NCBI GenBank assembly: GCA_022113835.1
Contig: JAILWY010000018.1
Location: 13,555,501-13,619,500 of the forward strand
Reading direction: 5' to 3'
DNA length: 64,000 nucleotides
Source of the DNA: Atopsyche davidsoni
Taxonomy: Eukaryota; Arthropoda; Insecta; Trichoptera; Hydrobiosidae
Notes under the pieces: model-generated
What the model was told of the DNA's origin: nothing
The model's input: the letters and a program-made list of their open reading frames with translations, nothing else
The model's database searches: none
Shown: one piece after another, positions 24,481 through 38,264 of the stretch
Position numbering within the stretch: position 1 is the stretch's first letter
Layout: the number at the start of each line of letters is the position of its first letter
Translations under genes and position numbers: made by a program

Positions 24481-27149
24481 TAACATTTTTACAGTAGCAA
24501 TTAGTAGAATACTTTTCATTCAATGCTTATAAATTTATTATTTGTCATAAATTTAAATATTTCGCTACGTATTGATTTCTGTTGAAAGGCTTGGTAAAAA
24601 TACTTGAATCTCAATTAAAAAAATAACATGTCAATATAAATCAAATACTAAGAAAATGAACACAGAATAAATAACATATCTGTGTTTTTCATTGAACGTG
24701 ATGGTTTTCAGCTGTTACGATGTGAGAGTGCGGGGATTGCTGAAAAAAGGAGGGGCATCCTGGAAATGTGAAATCGACACCGCCAGTATCGTCGCACAAA
24801 ATTAACCCTGTTTCAGCCTTATAAATGGTATCGTTCGTTTTTTGTAGGGAACATTTATAAAAGAACACATATCGTGGCATGGCTATATTTAATGGAACTT
24901 TAGGCATTTAAATATATATTTTCATTAATGTTTTATGTTTTGTTTATTACATTATATTTGAATAAAATGTATTATTGGTATTTTAGTGACATTTTCGTAA
25001 TATTAACTAAAAGGATATACTTTTGAACAGATTTACATTAATAAATAACAAAAATATTGTTGCTTGAATCAATGGCAAAATAAAATCAGTAGTTACTAAA
25101 ATATGTATAAATTTTGAAAAAAAAAGTCCATAACATCAGTTCAGCAATGTCATAGTTCCTGATTAATGCATTCAACTATTACAATACGTATGTATAAAAT
25201 ATGTTTGAATGCATACCCACTGTGTGAGAAGCACAGGCCCATGTGATCTCTAATGTAATGAAAAATCCTAACCTTTCGAACAACGGTGGGAACGTGTTCA
25301 ATGCAGAGGAAACTTATCTGGAATCCTGCCCATTTTGTGGAAACGAACGTATTAAGTGGACCGAATTTCTCCCTCTATTGATTGGTTCAACATATCCCAT
25401 AGATTGCTTACCTACTGTAACCCCAATATTGATGCTATTACCTTAGAGCTTAGACAATATTTTTTGACAATATTTCGATTATAATTTGATAGTGTATAAA
25501 ATAAAAAAACCAATTGCAGTAGTAAAATAAAAAAAAACTATTTTTCTCCCGTCTCAAAATTATAATAACACTACTTATATTGTATAAAATTATTTCTAAA
25601 ATATACTCTTTTGCATTTAAGCTTGAACATGTAAAATGTTTATCCTTGAATCCAGCTGAAAAGTTTTCATTTAATAATTTTTGATAATACTTTTCTCGCT
25701 GAAGTCAGCTCTGAAAGACAGAAACTGTAATCGTTTTGACGAAAACTCATTATTTTTCATGTTATTTCAAGACAGCAGTTTGCATGCAACTGACACTATT
25801 TCAATACCAAATCACCGACATTTTTCAAATAGAAAACAAGTTGATAAAATATATATTTTTTCATTTTAAGAAAATGATAATTTACATACGAGTTTCTAAG
25901 TATAAAGATTAAAAAAAATGTAATTTAAGGTCTAGTTTTAGCAAAATAACCCTTAAACAAAATTATTGAGTAGATAGCCAGGTAGTAAAGAAAAAGTAAG
26001 CATAAGCCTTAATAATAAAAAAAATTGGGCTATTTGTCTGTATTTTGCCCTTTTAAAGAAATTTCTTCTTGAGTATAAATTAGAATGGACAATTATCTTT
26101 TAGTTATTTATATTTATATGGTAAATTTAACATTCTAGACTTTTTAGTTGGCTCGTTGAAATTGTGCTTAATATTTAAACAACTCTGGCTAATTTATAGT
26201 TCTGTCATTAAAATGATTCTAGTAATTTGATTGTATAGTTGTAGCTATTTTTTAAATAATTACAAATAAATCTCATATTTACTTAGTAAATATGATTTTA
26301 ATAAACAAAGAAACAAAAATTTAAGAATATTATATTAAGAAGAGACGTTTATCATTTTAAAACCTGTAGCCATTGATTTGTGGTTTGTTGCTGTATGAAC
26401 TTCTAAAGTGTCATTTATTAGACAAACTAATGTCAGTGACTTATATGTCGTGTAATAATTCAACGTTGGTGGAGACGCATTAGTTGCTGTGATGGTCGGT
26501 CTTTTTATACTTGACCCTGGTCGGCCGTGAGCGTTATATGACTTATGAATCACACGGCGACCATCTGCAAACATATTTTGGACTATATATAATCTCTACG
26601 AGTTTTGTTTTTATGCACCTCTGATAATATAATAATGTTAATGCGATAACTGACGATTAACACGAATATCGTTATTTGATGACCGTTTAAAAAATGCCAC
26701 AAGCATAATTGATGATCATTTAGAAATATACCATAACAATATGAAAAATAAAATAGAAAAATCGATTTGTTTGGTTGAAGTCATCACTTTTTTGCTTGAA
26801 CCCAAAAGACACTCAATTGATTTTTTTACGAACACGTCTGCAATCTGAACGAAGTAACGCGATCACTCGTGGAAGAAAATCAATGCATATGAAATGTAGT
26901 TCTGAAGACATATGTGTTGTGTTTTTTTAACCCAATTTTACCTAGGAGACAATAGAGCGTGGTAAAAGATGGTCATAATCAATTGTATCACGACCCACAG
27001 TTTTGAAGAAATCAAATGGAGAACAGTCATTGTTTAAAACAAAATAATGAAATATTTAAAAAAAATTGTTTTTGCAGCATTTACTCTTATTTTATTTCAG
27101 TTGATTCTTTAAGGAAGTTTACTCGAAAAACACCAATGACTGTATTTAT

Positions 27150-27425
27150 ATTGGCCGTGCATTTGCCCCCATATTGCCGTATTGCATGGTGACCCGAGTT
27201 GTGAAGTAATAAGGACATGCGGCGTGCGTCAGTCTATGTCCACTTCTCCCACGCAAAGCAACGTCCGTACAGCAAGCCATTAGACATACTCGTATCAGCA
27301 TTCCGACCAGATAATTCTCGCCAAGTTTAAATGGAACGGAAGCCGAGTCTGAATTCTTAAACGGAAGCGTGGACCAAAGTTTATCAATTACTACAGACGC
27401 GCCGCCATACAAATTGTATTGGTTG
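27150..27425. promoter_or_regulatory. long GC-richer island in intron 1
   Basis: At about 275 bp this is one of the longest stretches of balanced composition in the intron, with about a dozen CpGs and a 99-codon minus-strand frame that matches nothing I know. The sequence is not repetitive. Its length and complexity suggest a constrained element, presumably regulatory; cross-species alignment would decide. Confidence 0.3.
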
Positions 27426-28894
27426 ATACAGATAATGTAAGGCAATCATGTTTTACAAGTGTTGATATTGACAGTACACATTGTTTCATTAAACTAATTC
27501 CACGTGTTTTCAGCAAACATGAAATAATTACCAAATTTAAAATAACTGTCATTTTGCTCTAGATTTTGAGAGTAAAACCCAAAAATCTTCTGTCTTTTTT
27601 AATCAATTCCTTTAAAACTATGATTAATCCATAAAAATACATTTTTTGATAAGTTTGATAAATGTTAGTGATAGAATTTCCATCGGGTACAATTCACAAA
27701 GCAGTCTTACTCTGTTCAAGTTTTGCCTCAAATATAAAATTATTCATATTATTAGATGCTACAGCATTTGAGTAGTTAGACTGGAATAGTGATGTAATGC
27801 ACGCAAGCTTTACTTATAAGTCTCTCGGTGGGTCTTAATTGTATTACCTCAGTGCATGGAACTGGTATCAAGTGATGACCACCTACTTGACATAGATATA
27901 TCTCACTTGCAATGTAATTATGGCAGATCACTCCGCTCAGTACGGGGACTCAATTCCACTTCGTGCATGCAAATTTTCTGTGGGCAGACCGGACGTTAAA
28001 AACGACAATTTATTCCGATCACCTGTAAACGCTTCTGCTGGAATGCAATGCTGACTCTACATTGTACAGTTTCATGTAATTACTGCCTCCGCACTAAAGA
28101 GTGGTACGGCAGTTGTTGCGAGAACTCGACCTGAACTTACCCTATTTAATTATTGCGAGTATTTTAAATAAAACCTTGCATTGTTCCCAAAATGTATACG
28201 TTGGTTTTTACTAATATATTATTAATATACAAGTAATAAGTATGATAATAAATTATTTTAATAGATTTTCTTATATACTTCATATAAATTACAAAAATCT
28301 CAGAAACATATTAGTGTCACTTTACTAGTACTTACCTAGCTTCGTTGTCATCGTGTTGAACTAAAACACTTTTTGTGTTTATTTTTACATAATGTTGATT
28401 TACAAAAAAAATAAAATCGAAGACAATCTTATAATTGTAAATATTAAATTATCTAATGCAATCTGGTAAACCGGCTATCGCTTTTCAAAAGCATCCTTCA
28501 ATTCTACGTGAAATAAAAGATCAAAAATATAAATCAAATCTATCTTTGTTTTTTCAATAAATACGAGATAATGATTTAAAAATAATATATTTTTCATATT
28601 TACTAATGCTTCTCATTGTTTTTTTTTTTTTATTACACAGGCAGTTTTTTTTTTAAATTTAAAATTCAATTAATTTTAATAAGAACTTAGTGGCCTAAAT
28701 GCAAATAGAGTTGCACTGTTAAAAATATTTTCAATAAAAATTAAAATCAATAAAATAAGTTGAATAAAAATATGTATTGATAATAGAATCAAAAAGACTT
28801 AGTCAATGTTTTATTATATTGTATATATATTTAAATGAGATATATAAAAAGTATATTTAATTAACAAAAAGTGTGGTTGATTTAGTGTGACCGT

Positions 28895-29060
28895 TGAAGC
28901 CGCGCAGGCTTATTTGGGACGAATTCACTTCGGGAATGTTAATTTAACCCCAGAATGTTTATAGCATCAATTCTCGCCTCCTGTGGTACGGGGAGACAGG
29001 GTCCGCTCCGGGACAGGCCGAGAGGGCGAACGTCAAGGCATAACTTAAACCGGGGTCTAC
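28895..29060. promoter_or_regulatory. GC-richer island in intron 1
   Basis: About 165 bp with GGGACAGGCCGAGAGGGCG and AAGCCGCGCAGG in AT-rich flanks. No recognisable coding or repeat content. It pairs with another island about 300 bp downstream. Confidence 0.25.
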
Positions 29061-29369
29061 TAAGTGAAGTGAAAAATTTTTGAGTATGCCACCTATTTTT
29101 CAGAAAATTATACTGTTGCATAAAATTATGGCTTGTTACTATTGACACGAGATAAATTAAAATTCACATAACAAGAAAAAACATTTATTTTCATGATGTA
29201 TTAACTCTGCAATAAAAGTCGTTAACCAATAGGAGTTTACGTATAGGAAAAAAATTGGCGTTAATATCAAGATAACTTGATTTTAAATAAATAAAGCTGC
29301 TTGATCAGAGATTGAAGTCAAGCTCAAACTTTGGCTCTTGTACGATTTGCATAGTGATTAAGTAAGCGA

Positions 29370-29545
29370 GGAGTTTTATGCGGAGAAGTGAGTGTGTGGG
29401 TGAGCGCCCCTGGCCTGGCGGAGACGCGCTGTAGATTTCCCCAGGCCTTTTCCAGCGCCGACTTTCGACAATGGACCCGCCATAATGCCGTGTATATTGC
29501 CGGCTTAAGACGTCTTGTGCGCCGCTCATTCTGCCCTGCGCTATA
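29370..29545. promoter_or_regulatory. GC-rich island in intron 1
   Basis: About 175 bp, strongly CpG-enriched (GAGCGCCCCTGGCCTGGCGG, TTCCAGCGCCGAC, CCGCCATAATGCCG). Two minus-strand frames (74 and 80 codons) overlap it in different phases and neither shows a known motif. It is likely part of the same regulatory landscape as its neighbours. Confidence 0.3.
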
Positions 29546-30180
29546 ATTAAAATTGTTTAAAAACACGCTTTTGTCCCCAGATTTTAATCAAATATATTTT
29601 CACTTTTTTACACGCCCATTTTTTTTTATCAAATTTTATAGGTTTATACGAAAAATACACATAGAACTGAAAATAATTTTTTTGTTATTTTTTGATATTT
29701 AAAAAATTATTATTCATAGCGATATATTTACTATCTTCAGCTTTATTTTGTTAACGATAACTTTTTGATATAAACACTAAATATTTTTTTCGAAATTTTT
29801 ACAAATATTATGTACATAATAAAAAATATTACAGTTAATAATAAAATTATAGCACTTTTTCAAGAATACGGAAACAATTTTCTGATCAACAATTAATATA
29901 TTAAGATAAGAATACAATTATACATGTTTATTGTATTACTTTCATTGTGAGTTGGTGTATTAGTTATCTGATGCTCTGAATATAATCATTGAAAATATTT
30001 GGGGTAAAATATTAATCTTAAGTAACATGAGCACATGTGTGAATACATGTTCGTCACCCTCAAAGCTGGGAAAAGTGATAGCGGGCAATATAAAAAAACC
30101 TGTAGCAGAAATTGAATCGTTGTTACATCTTTTTTATTTATAAAATTTATCTCTTATATATAATATATAATATGAGTTGT

Positions 30181-30240
30181 TAATAATATATATAAATACA
30201 AAAAAATATATATTCATATATATATATATATATATATAAA
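30181..30240. repeat. TA-dinucleotide microsatellite
   Basis: Interrupted TA/ATA tract with an uninterrupted TA run at about 30215-30238. It is simple sequence with no gene. Confidence 0.85.
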
Positions 30241-31089
30241 TATAATTTATTTTGTGTTTTATTAGTTACACTTTATAATTACAAAATTGTAACTTAAGTT
30301 ATTATTAATATTATCAAGTGAATAAACAGTATTAATGAGAATTCGAGCAAACGTATGATTAAATTTGCAAATATTATGTTGTTACAATAACGATAACGCA
30401 CAGTTGTTATCAAAATAAATAATAATATCACAGAATATAAATATATATTTTGTTAAAATTCACGCAAATAGTTCAATTTGCTATAATTTTTAAAAGTTTT
30501 ATAGCATAAATCCTTGATAAGAGCATTTTAAAAACGTGCAACAATTATTAAGTAACATATATTTTTTTTATCATACATTCACAAAATTTTAAAATATGAC
30601 ACTACTCTGCCATTGGTATTTTATTGTTTTTTTATAAATCAGTTGGTATTAGAAATTAATTTTATTTTTAGCTCACTTGGGCACGGTAAAATGATTAATA
30701 GAATTGTTGAATTTTAGCACTTAAATTACTATAAAAATGATTCATTGCCTCAAAGTCAAAAGTGAAGAAAGCCTTTGATATAGATATTCTACAATTTTTT
30801 AATCGCCTCTACTACCACACTTTTAGATAATGTCCAGCTCTTCGAAATAATTGAAATAAGTTGTGTGTTTATTTTTAATATAATGGCAGTCTCAAGCATG
30901 TAATCTATATAAAAAGATAAATTAGTCGCACGAACACATAGTTTTAGGTTATAGATGTTTTTGAGGCAGTTTATTTAACTTTTTTTTCTGATAACATTTT
31001 CAGATGAAAAAAAAATTCTATCGAATTGTAATTTTTAAAATTAAAATTTGAATTAATCGAGATGTGGATAGATTTTGAAGATTAAAAAT

Positions 31090-31270
31090 AAATCACAGCC
31101 CTACGCTTCCCGAGGGCCACTAACAACATCTATCACGCACGCCACTAGAAATAATCCTCGCGTTGACTCAGACAAGTTTTCAAGAGTGTTTAAGCAAAAG
31201 GAAATCCCCAGGAATGTGAGCTTTAATAATGACTCTCGGGCTTATGGTGGAGATTGCGGCCTTGCGGGTA
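31090..31270. promoter_or_regulatory. GC-richer island in intron 1
   Basis: About 180 bp with CCCTACGCTTCCCGAGGGCC and GGAGATTGCGGCCTTGCGGG. A 66-codon plus-strand frame spans it but has no recognisable motif. Candidate regulatory DNA by composition. Confidence 0.25.
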
Positions 31271-32409
31271 GTTAGCAAAAGTAAACAATCTGCCATAGGT
31301 AGATTACTGTTCGGAAGCTCTGTTTGTAACCGACTGATAGTAACTTTAATATTCAAAATATTTCTAGCGCATCTTGAAGATTTTTAAGTTTCGTTATTGA
31401 TATTTCCACTGTCAAAGTTACTTTTAAAATAATATGTTTTGTTTAACTCAGTCATTCTTAAATATACATGTTAAATTTATTAATTTTCAAACAAAGTAAA
31501 GTATTTTAGTGTAGTCTTTCGTATAATCTAATGAAAAAATTTATATATCAACTTACTCCACTTGAGTTCCCACCTTCCAAAGTATTTTTTACCTTATATA
31601 TATATTTATGTATATTCATATAGAATATTTTATTAAAAAGGGTTTTTTTCTCCATTGGATTTCAATTCTCATCAACCTGGAGGCAAATTAATAAAAATAT
31701 GTATGAAACATTAAAACCACATTCTCGATACTATGCCAATCACTATGTTGTTTTTTGTTACATAAAGAAATGTCCATTTTTATGGATGAAAATAGAATGT
31801 ACAATCCCGATTATAAAATAAATCTTGATCTGTTTTTAATTGTGCTTGAAAATAACTTAACCAACGGAGTCTTTCAGTGCTGACTGTCGCGCTAATGTCC
31901 TGATACAAATCTTAATCGTAGGCTTGTTTCCTTTTTTCTTAATGTCACTGTCTCTGGGTACTTTACCACCCAAAAGTGTTGTGTCATTATATTAGCGTTT
32001 AGCGGTTACAAATCTTTTCACCGGTAACTATACACAATAATTTGATGGAGGTAAAATATCTTGATTTTAACTAACTGTAACATTAATAATATTTACCTAT
32101 AAAAGAAACAAAAAGTACAATACCTATGTAAATGCTTCAGTCGATGATAAAAATATTATATTACATTTTAAATACCTACTGAAAGTATGAAGTTTTAGCC
32201 ATTTATGTCAATTTTTGTATTATACTTTTTTTTACTAAAATGAGACCAATAATGATGAAATATCGTGATTGTTCATAGTTGAAAAATATATGCCATTTAC
32301 TCAAATACGATTATAATGGTTCCGTGCTTTTTTGTCTTGGTTAATGTTGGTTTCATTTTAAAATAGCGTTACATTTCTATTTTTTAAACCAAATGAAATA
32401 CATTATAGT

Positions 32410-32428
32410 GTTTTTTTTTTTTTTTTTT
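32410..32428. repeat. poly-T run
   Basis: Nineteen consecutive T residues, low-complexity sequence. No element boundary could be tied to it. Confidence 0.8.
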
Positions 32429-33045
32429 ACTAAATTAACAGTTATACAATAGATATATTTTATTTTTGCAAAATTAAGCAAAATTTTTGAAAAAAAAATA
32501 CAACTAATATATTTTAAAAAAGTAGTACACCTCTACATGTAAAAAAAAGTTTTCGCATTAGACCGTCAATTTTTTTAATTCTTAATTAATAATATTGCAA
32601 TTAGGAACTGGAATTACATTCAATTGCCTTCCTGTAATTTTATTTGTTTGTCTTTTGAGCTGTTTTTGTATGAGCGGGCTGGTTAAATATTTGAATGAAA
32701 TTAATGACGAGAAAATAAACAGTCTAAACAAAATATTTTTCTTTGTTTTTAATTGTATAAATTTCCAGTAAAACGTTTATGTAAAATTTTCCAGACAGTT
32801 TGTTTTTACTTAGGCCGTGAAGAGTTATCATTATTTACCTTTCTCAAAATACCCTGTGTTTATTTAATTCTGATTTCCGGTAATAATTTATATTAAACGA
32901 ATATTTTGTTTCCAGATTATTCGAAATGAATCCCTCATACTCAGCACAGTTTTAACTTAGTTTACGAAAAATCGCGCTGTTATTTAACAAGTTTAATTGA
33001 TTAAATACTGCTTATTAACCAATTACTCGAAATAGTTCATAGCAA

Positions 33046-33118
33046 TGATACACGAAATCAAGATCAATTTGATTTTTATCGAGAATCAAGATCAAGATAA
33101 AAATCAAAAATTGTATCA
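33046..33118. repeat. nested inverted repeat (hairpin)
   Basis: The inner arms TTTGATTTTTATC (33068-33080) and its exact complement (33096-33108) are separated by 15 bp. The outer arms TGATACA (33046-33052) and TGTATCA (33112-33118) enclose them. ATCAAGATCAA also occurs twice as a direct repeat (33057 and 33085). It could be a small foldback element or an unusual AT-rich hairpin. Confidence 0.75.
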
Positions 33119-36100
33119 AGGCATTCTGAGTTTCAATTTTAATTGCTAATTCTAGTGTTGGCTAAGAATGTTCATCTCATCGGTTCATATATTAAATAGT
33201 TATCTTTTAAAGTTATAAGTTTTACCGCTATTTTAATTTTAAATTTATGTGTTCTTTTATTAAAAAAAAAAAAGGTTCCTGTGTAAATAATATTTTCATG
33301 TATTTTATGTTCAATATATAAAAATATCATAAAGAATCTTATATACACACTTAATTACCTTTATCTGAAACTCAAATGAGCTGCACTACTTTGTTCTACT
33401 CAAAAATGTAAATAGAATAGGTGGGAAACCAAATTGCCATAAGTATTATAATCGAAAAAGTTTAGCTGGGAAAGAATCAAGGCCGCAATGTTTTTGGTGA
33501 AAGTTTCACAAGTATCACCTTTGGTTAGGAAACTTTCCTGAATACGGGCCAGATAAGAATTCTCTTACAATTTTCGGACAATCATATTCCAGGTCTCGCA
33601 CACGTGCTGTAGGCAGAGGCCAAAGTGTGGCACATTCTGAAGTGATTTACAGTCGTAGTACTTTACGATCTTTCTCGGGCGACCCTTTATCCGCGGTCCG
33701 TACTTTTTAAGCCTGTTATATTTTTATATAACTGTCGCCTCTTAGCGTGAAAGCCTACGAGATATTAGCATTAAGGATACGGGCTGAGTCGTAAAATTTA
33801 AGATTTCATCTTCTCTGAGGTTTTCTAATAAAAAATATTTAAGTACATCTTTTTTCTTTCTGCCGTCTCGTTTTTGTTCCCCCCGACTCGGAATTTATTT
33901 GAGGGCTCGAACGTTAAATTGGACCGCAAGTATCAATGTCAAATTAGGTCAGGTATTCTTGCGAGAATCTGTCAGATGCTCGCGATAAAAGCCTGTTATT
34001 TTAAACGTTTCCTTAAGTATAGCCTTAAATTGGGAATTACAAAATTTTACGCATTAATCTGAGTTAACATTTTTACATTTGTCGACTGAAATTTTATTAA
34101 AAGAAAATTTTAAATCGAACAGAAAAATTACAGTTCAAGTACTTTTATGAAATGTATACAAAAACATACATCCTTTTTTTTTTGTGCTCTTTTCTCTAAC
34201 ACTTTATTTAAGCTGTGACACAATTTTTTTTCTGAAATGAATTTGATATTTTTCCAAACGAAATTATCTCTTCTTGTATTTTGACATAATCTTTTGAGCC
34301 CGCTGAAATACTTAGTAAATAATTTTGTTGGTAAATTAAAGTCTTGCCTTATAATTGGTTACTCTTTAACCAAAATATATTTGAAAAAACTTGATTTCTC
34401 TGATTTTAAATCTAGATTGTTTCCAGTTAATTATCCTCCATGATCAAACAGACAAAGATATCGGTCGCTAGACAAATCGCCTTCAAATTAACAAAGCGAG
34501 AGAACTTCACAAGACCTCCGATGAATTATCGTCATACTTGGGGTGGTTTGGGCCTTCTAGATAGAGGGCGGCTTACACAGACGTGTAAGAAATAAGATAG
34601 TCCCTTTCTTATACCTAATCCAACATCAGATTTATACTTATTATATTATTATTGATGTCATACTTCTATTTATTTATTGATCTATCAAAAAAAAATAATT
34701 AACACTATAAAAATTGTACTAGTTTGTTTTTTTAATGAAAAAAAGATTAAAAACAAATAATTGTTGTCAATACTTATTTTTATACTTTGAATGAAAAATA
34801 AATAATACAACATTCAATCGACATAATACGAGAAATACGATTAAAATATGGTAATGAATAAAATATGATTGAAAATATGATACACATTAATACATAATAA
34901 TTACATAATAATTTTTTTAACGGTGAAAACTTTGGGTTAAATAAAATACAAGCAAACACAATAAAAAAAATCCAAAAGCATCGTTAGTGGCTTATAAAAA
35001 GACACATTGGAAAATTTTCAATGCACATGTGCCCGCAAAATTTACCTAGTTTATTTTGAAAAATCTCGCTCGCTTTCTATGTAAATATTGGTGTTTAAAT
35101 CACAGGATATTTGTTTGTTATAGATTTGAAATATAACCAAATAATACATTCGTTACTACGGTAACATTAATATGAGAGTTTAGGGCTATAAACATTGTCG
35201 TAAAACTGGTTAGGGTTACACCTGCGGACATTTTATAAATAAAATACCCTGAATTAAAATACGATTGTATCTATCTTCTATCTTATTTTTGTTATCAATT
35301 AATTAGTATTTAAGAACAACATTAAATTAATTTAGGATGTATAAAAAAATATCCCTATTATATTTTGATACGTTGCATAAATATAATTAAAAATATTTTT
35401 TTAATTTTATGTTTAATATAACGGCAAAGCAATTAAAACTATAATAAGCCAAAAGCGGTTCTGTTCGGGTATTAAATATGTTTTTTTGAATAAATGTTTA
35501 AAACCCGGTGCTGCTAGATTCGAAATATATTTTATAATGAATAAGGAAACGTTTATAAGCAAAATACTCGTTTTCGTATTAATTTTCTATCACCGGGAAA
35601 GTTTACGTTAACATTTTCTTTTAATTTTAAAAATAATAAAATGAATAATATTTTAGCCATTTATTAATTTAAAAAATGAGATAGTAAAAATCTAAAATGT
35701 TTGAGTAACAGGAGCAAATTGATTCGCAACTTTTTCATAGATTGTTTTAAGATCGAGTAATATATACCTAAAATTGCTTATTTATTATTTATTTTTTAAT
35801 ACACAATAAAATTGTAATGTTGATTTTAAAATGTTACTTTTACAGGTTTTGCATTTTTGAACACTGCTTCTATAAATTTTGAGCTATAAAACTTGATTGT
35901 CAAACGTAAATTGGTATGTTTATTTGCTTACAGACTTTTTGTAACAACCTTTAATAAAAACATAATATAAATAGAAAATAAAATAAAAAAGCATCTATGT
36001 GTTTTCGATTACCTTAAAAGTATCATATTATTATTTTATATTTGTAGATACCACTTTTGAATTTTTTTTTAACACGTACTCAAAACGACGTGCTAAGCAT

Positions 36101-36254
36101 ATTATATTTTTCAAAATGCGTCTATCGGTCCGCTGTGCTATATAAATGCACAAGAAAAACAAAGTATATGTTTGTCACATCACAAAAATATATTTATAGA
36201 ATTTCTACATATAATACAATACCACTTGTTAATATCTTTGCTCAAAGATATCGA

Positions 36255-36545
36255 TACACACAGGGTGCTCAAGGGGGTGGAATGTGGGGGTAGCGGGCCT
36301 CCGCCAGCCGAGGATAGTCTGGAGCGGTTAGCGCTTATTAAGCTGCGATTGGATTTTCAGGTTTTAAGATGAGATGTTAATGCGCGGCGTGATCGGGGCG
36401 ACGATAGTCGTGACCTTCAATCGTCCTCTACCGGCGCATCTTTCTGCTTTATGGCTCGTAATATTTCATGCGTCGATGTACAGAGCACAATAGTCTTTGT
36501 CGTTAAGTGGGCTATAAAGCCTTTATGGCGACGGCCGCGTCTTTA
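36255..36545. promoter_or_regulatory. long GC-rich island, strong enhancer candidate
   Basis: About 290 bp of non-repetitive, CpG-containing sequence in AT-rich DNA. Visible motifs include TGACCTTCA at 36411-36419 (complement TGAAGGTCA, an extended nuclear-receptor half site of the FTZ-F1/ERR type), GCTTATTAAGC (homeodomain-like palindrome), TTAAGTGG (NK-2-like) and TGGAATGT (TEAD-like). Any one could be chance. The motif density together with the composition makes it one of the best regulatory candidates in the intron. Confidence 0.35.
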
Positions 36546-37131
36546 AGTTCTGATGATATTGTATCATATGAGAGTGATACCACAATATGAAAAAGTAATC
36601 ATTTACTTTTTATTTGCAATATAATCGTTAGCTTTGTAGATACGTTTCACGGTATCAGTTTTTCAAGTATTTTTATCTATTTTTCAAGCTCTGAACCAAT
36701 AACAATAATAATTTTTATGTTTTTGTATAAACTTATATAAGCTTGTTATTTCTGTGTTGTGCACGAGTAGGAGAAAAATAACGGTTTTTCAATATTCGCC
36801 TTATTTTCAATGGCTTTTTTCTTTTTTCTTTGTAAAATATATCGAATATGAATACTTGTTATGTAGTATCTGACTAGCTTATTTACTTACCGACTATTAA
36901 GTCCAGGGTTTGAATTTGAATGCATTTTATTTCGGTTTTATTGTTTTGGAAAATGAAAATTATTTCACTACTTAAAGGAAATAGAAACCGTTTGAGTAAA
37001 AAAATCTAATGCATGCTTCCTATCATGTTTGTTTCTAGCTGCTTGCTTACTCACTTCTTTTCTTGCAAACTTGTACTATTTCTGAGAAGTGTTGTTATAG
37101 ATTCCTCATTCTCAGATGACTTTCACTTAAG

Positions 37132-37175
37132 TATATAATTAATTTTAGCAACATGTTGCTAAAATTAATTATATA
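37132..37175. repeat. perfect 44-bp palindrome
   Basis: The 22 bases 37132-37153 are followed with no spacer by their exact reverse complement (37154-37175), centred on ACA|TGT. The first mismatch is at the next pair out (37131/37176). Such a sequence can extrude as a cruciform. A chance match of this length is very unlikely even in AT-rich DNA. The central part, TTTTAGCAACATGTTGCTAA, is not simple A/T sequence. Confidence 0.95.
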
Positions 37176-37960
37176 TGTGAAATCAGGCACTATAAAGTTA
37201 GTTAATGAATGTGAAGTATCGTATTTTTCCAATATCGTATGTAGTTTTCATTATATTCAATTTAAGGCTAGTTGCCCGGTAATGTCTAGTGATACTGGTT
37301 TACAAATTGACTTCAAAACACAAAAGCTTGGCTGTGGTTCAAGTATCCACTAAAATTCAGTTATGGTTAACAATATTAAATTTCTAATTATACAGAAAAT
37401 ACAAGTTTTCAATGCGTGCTGATTTCATTTAGCCAGGATTTGGTCCGTGCATTTTAATTTGTTACAAACAATACAAAAATGCTCTTAAATGTTTAAAATT
37501 TACATTAATTTTTTTATAATAATACCCTCAAAAATGTATGTATATTATTAAAAATTAAACCTTAAGGCCAAAGAATCTGATAAATTTAATGATTGAAACT
37601 ATGAATGTAATCAATCTTTTCTAGCATAGTAAATAAATCATAATGAACGAAAATTCAAAAAAGAAATGAAAAACAAATGAAATAATAGAGAAAACGTATT
37701 TATTAAATTAGCCAGTTTTTAGGGTCGATTCAAGCTTAATGAGGCTTTTGCGGTAATCCTTCACACTTTCAGCACAAGATAAATTATATCAAGTTATAAA
37801 TTGCACAACCACCAAAAAACTTATCCTGTACTGCTTGCCAAGCGTTTCCGTAATTATGATGAATTTACCAACTTAATTTTCCCATTAAGTGAATATTTTT
37901 ATTATTTTTACTGAGTGTGTTAAAAGTTGGACATGTGGTTAAGAAGTATATTTTATTTTT

Positions 37961-38014
37961 TTAACTTCTTTTAACTTTTTCTAACTTCTTTCAAGTCATT
38001 TTTAACTTCTTTTT
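37961..38014 (+). repeat. imperfect 10-bp repeat array (TTAACTTCTT)
   Basis: About five imperfect units related to TTAACTTCTT run head to tail, one strongly diverged, ending in the pyrimidine tract TTTTTTTCATTTCAG. It resembles an extended branch-point and polypyrimidine tract with an acceptor AG at 38023-38024, but no recognisable exon follows. Confidence 0.7.
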
Positions 38015-38264
38015 TTCATTTCAGATCCAAATTTTGGGCTATTTATATAAATACTTATAAAAAAACTCACGCGTAAAAGAATGTGTAATAATTACAACGT
38101 TTGTATGAGATGTATTTTTCAATTTTGAAAAAAACTTTTATTGATTGAAACATAATATAATATTTATAAGCGATAGAAATCCAAAAATAAAACATTTAAT
38201 ATTTATTTCATGTATTTGAAGTCTTATAAAATCGCGTCACCTATTATTGTGCAAAACAATAAAG

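Larger units (their letters stand above)
22912..33045. other. intron 1, AT-rich segment with GC islands
   Basis: No gene recognised. Compositional islands lie at about 23895-24020, 24300-24480, 24690-24790, 27150-27425, 27840-28140, 28895-29060, 29370-29545 and 31090-31270. Simple repeats include a TA tract at about 30215-30238 and a poly-T run at 32410-32428. A palindromic TTGATTGAcgTTCAATCAA lies near 22939-22957. Open frames of up to 99 codons coincide with the less AT-rich islands and show no known domain. Confidence 0.5.

Noticed and set aside
29305..29566. Two overlapping minus-strand frames of 74 and 80 codons
   Set aside because: They occupy the same GC-rich island in different phases and neither has a recognisable motif, so they reflect low stop-codon density.
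38003..38024. Strong splice acceptor TTTTTTTCATTTCAG after an AACTTCTT array
   Set aside because: The following sequence is AT-rich, shows no coding motif and no matching donor nearby. It is probably a pseudo-acceptor created by the repeat.
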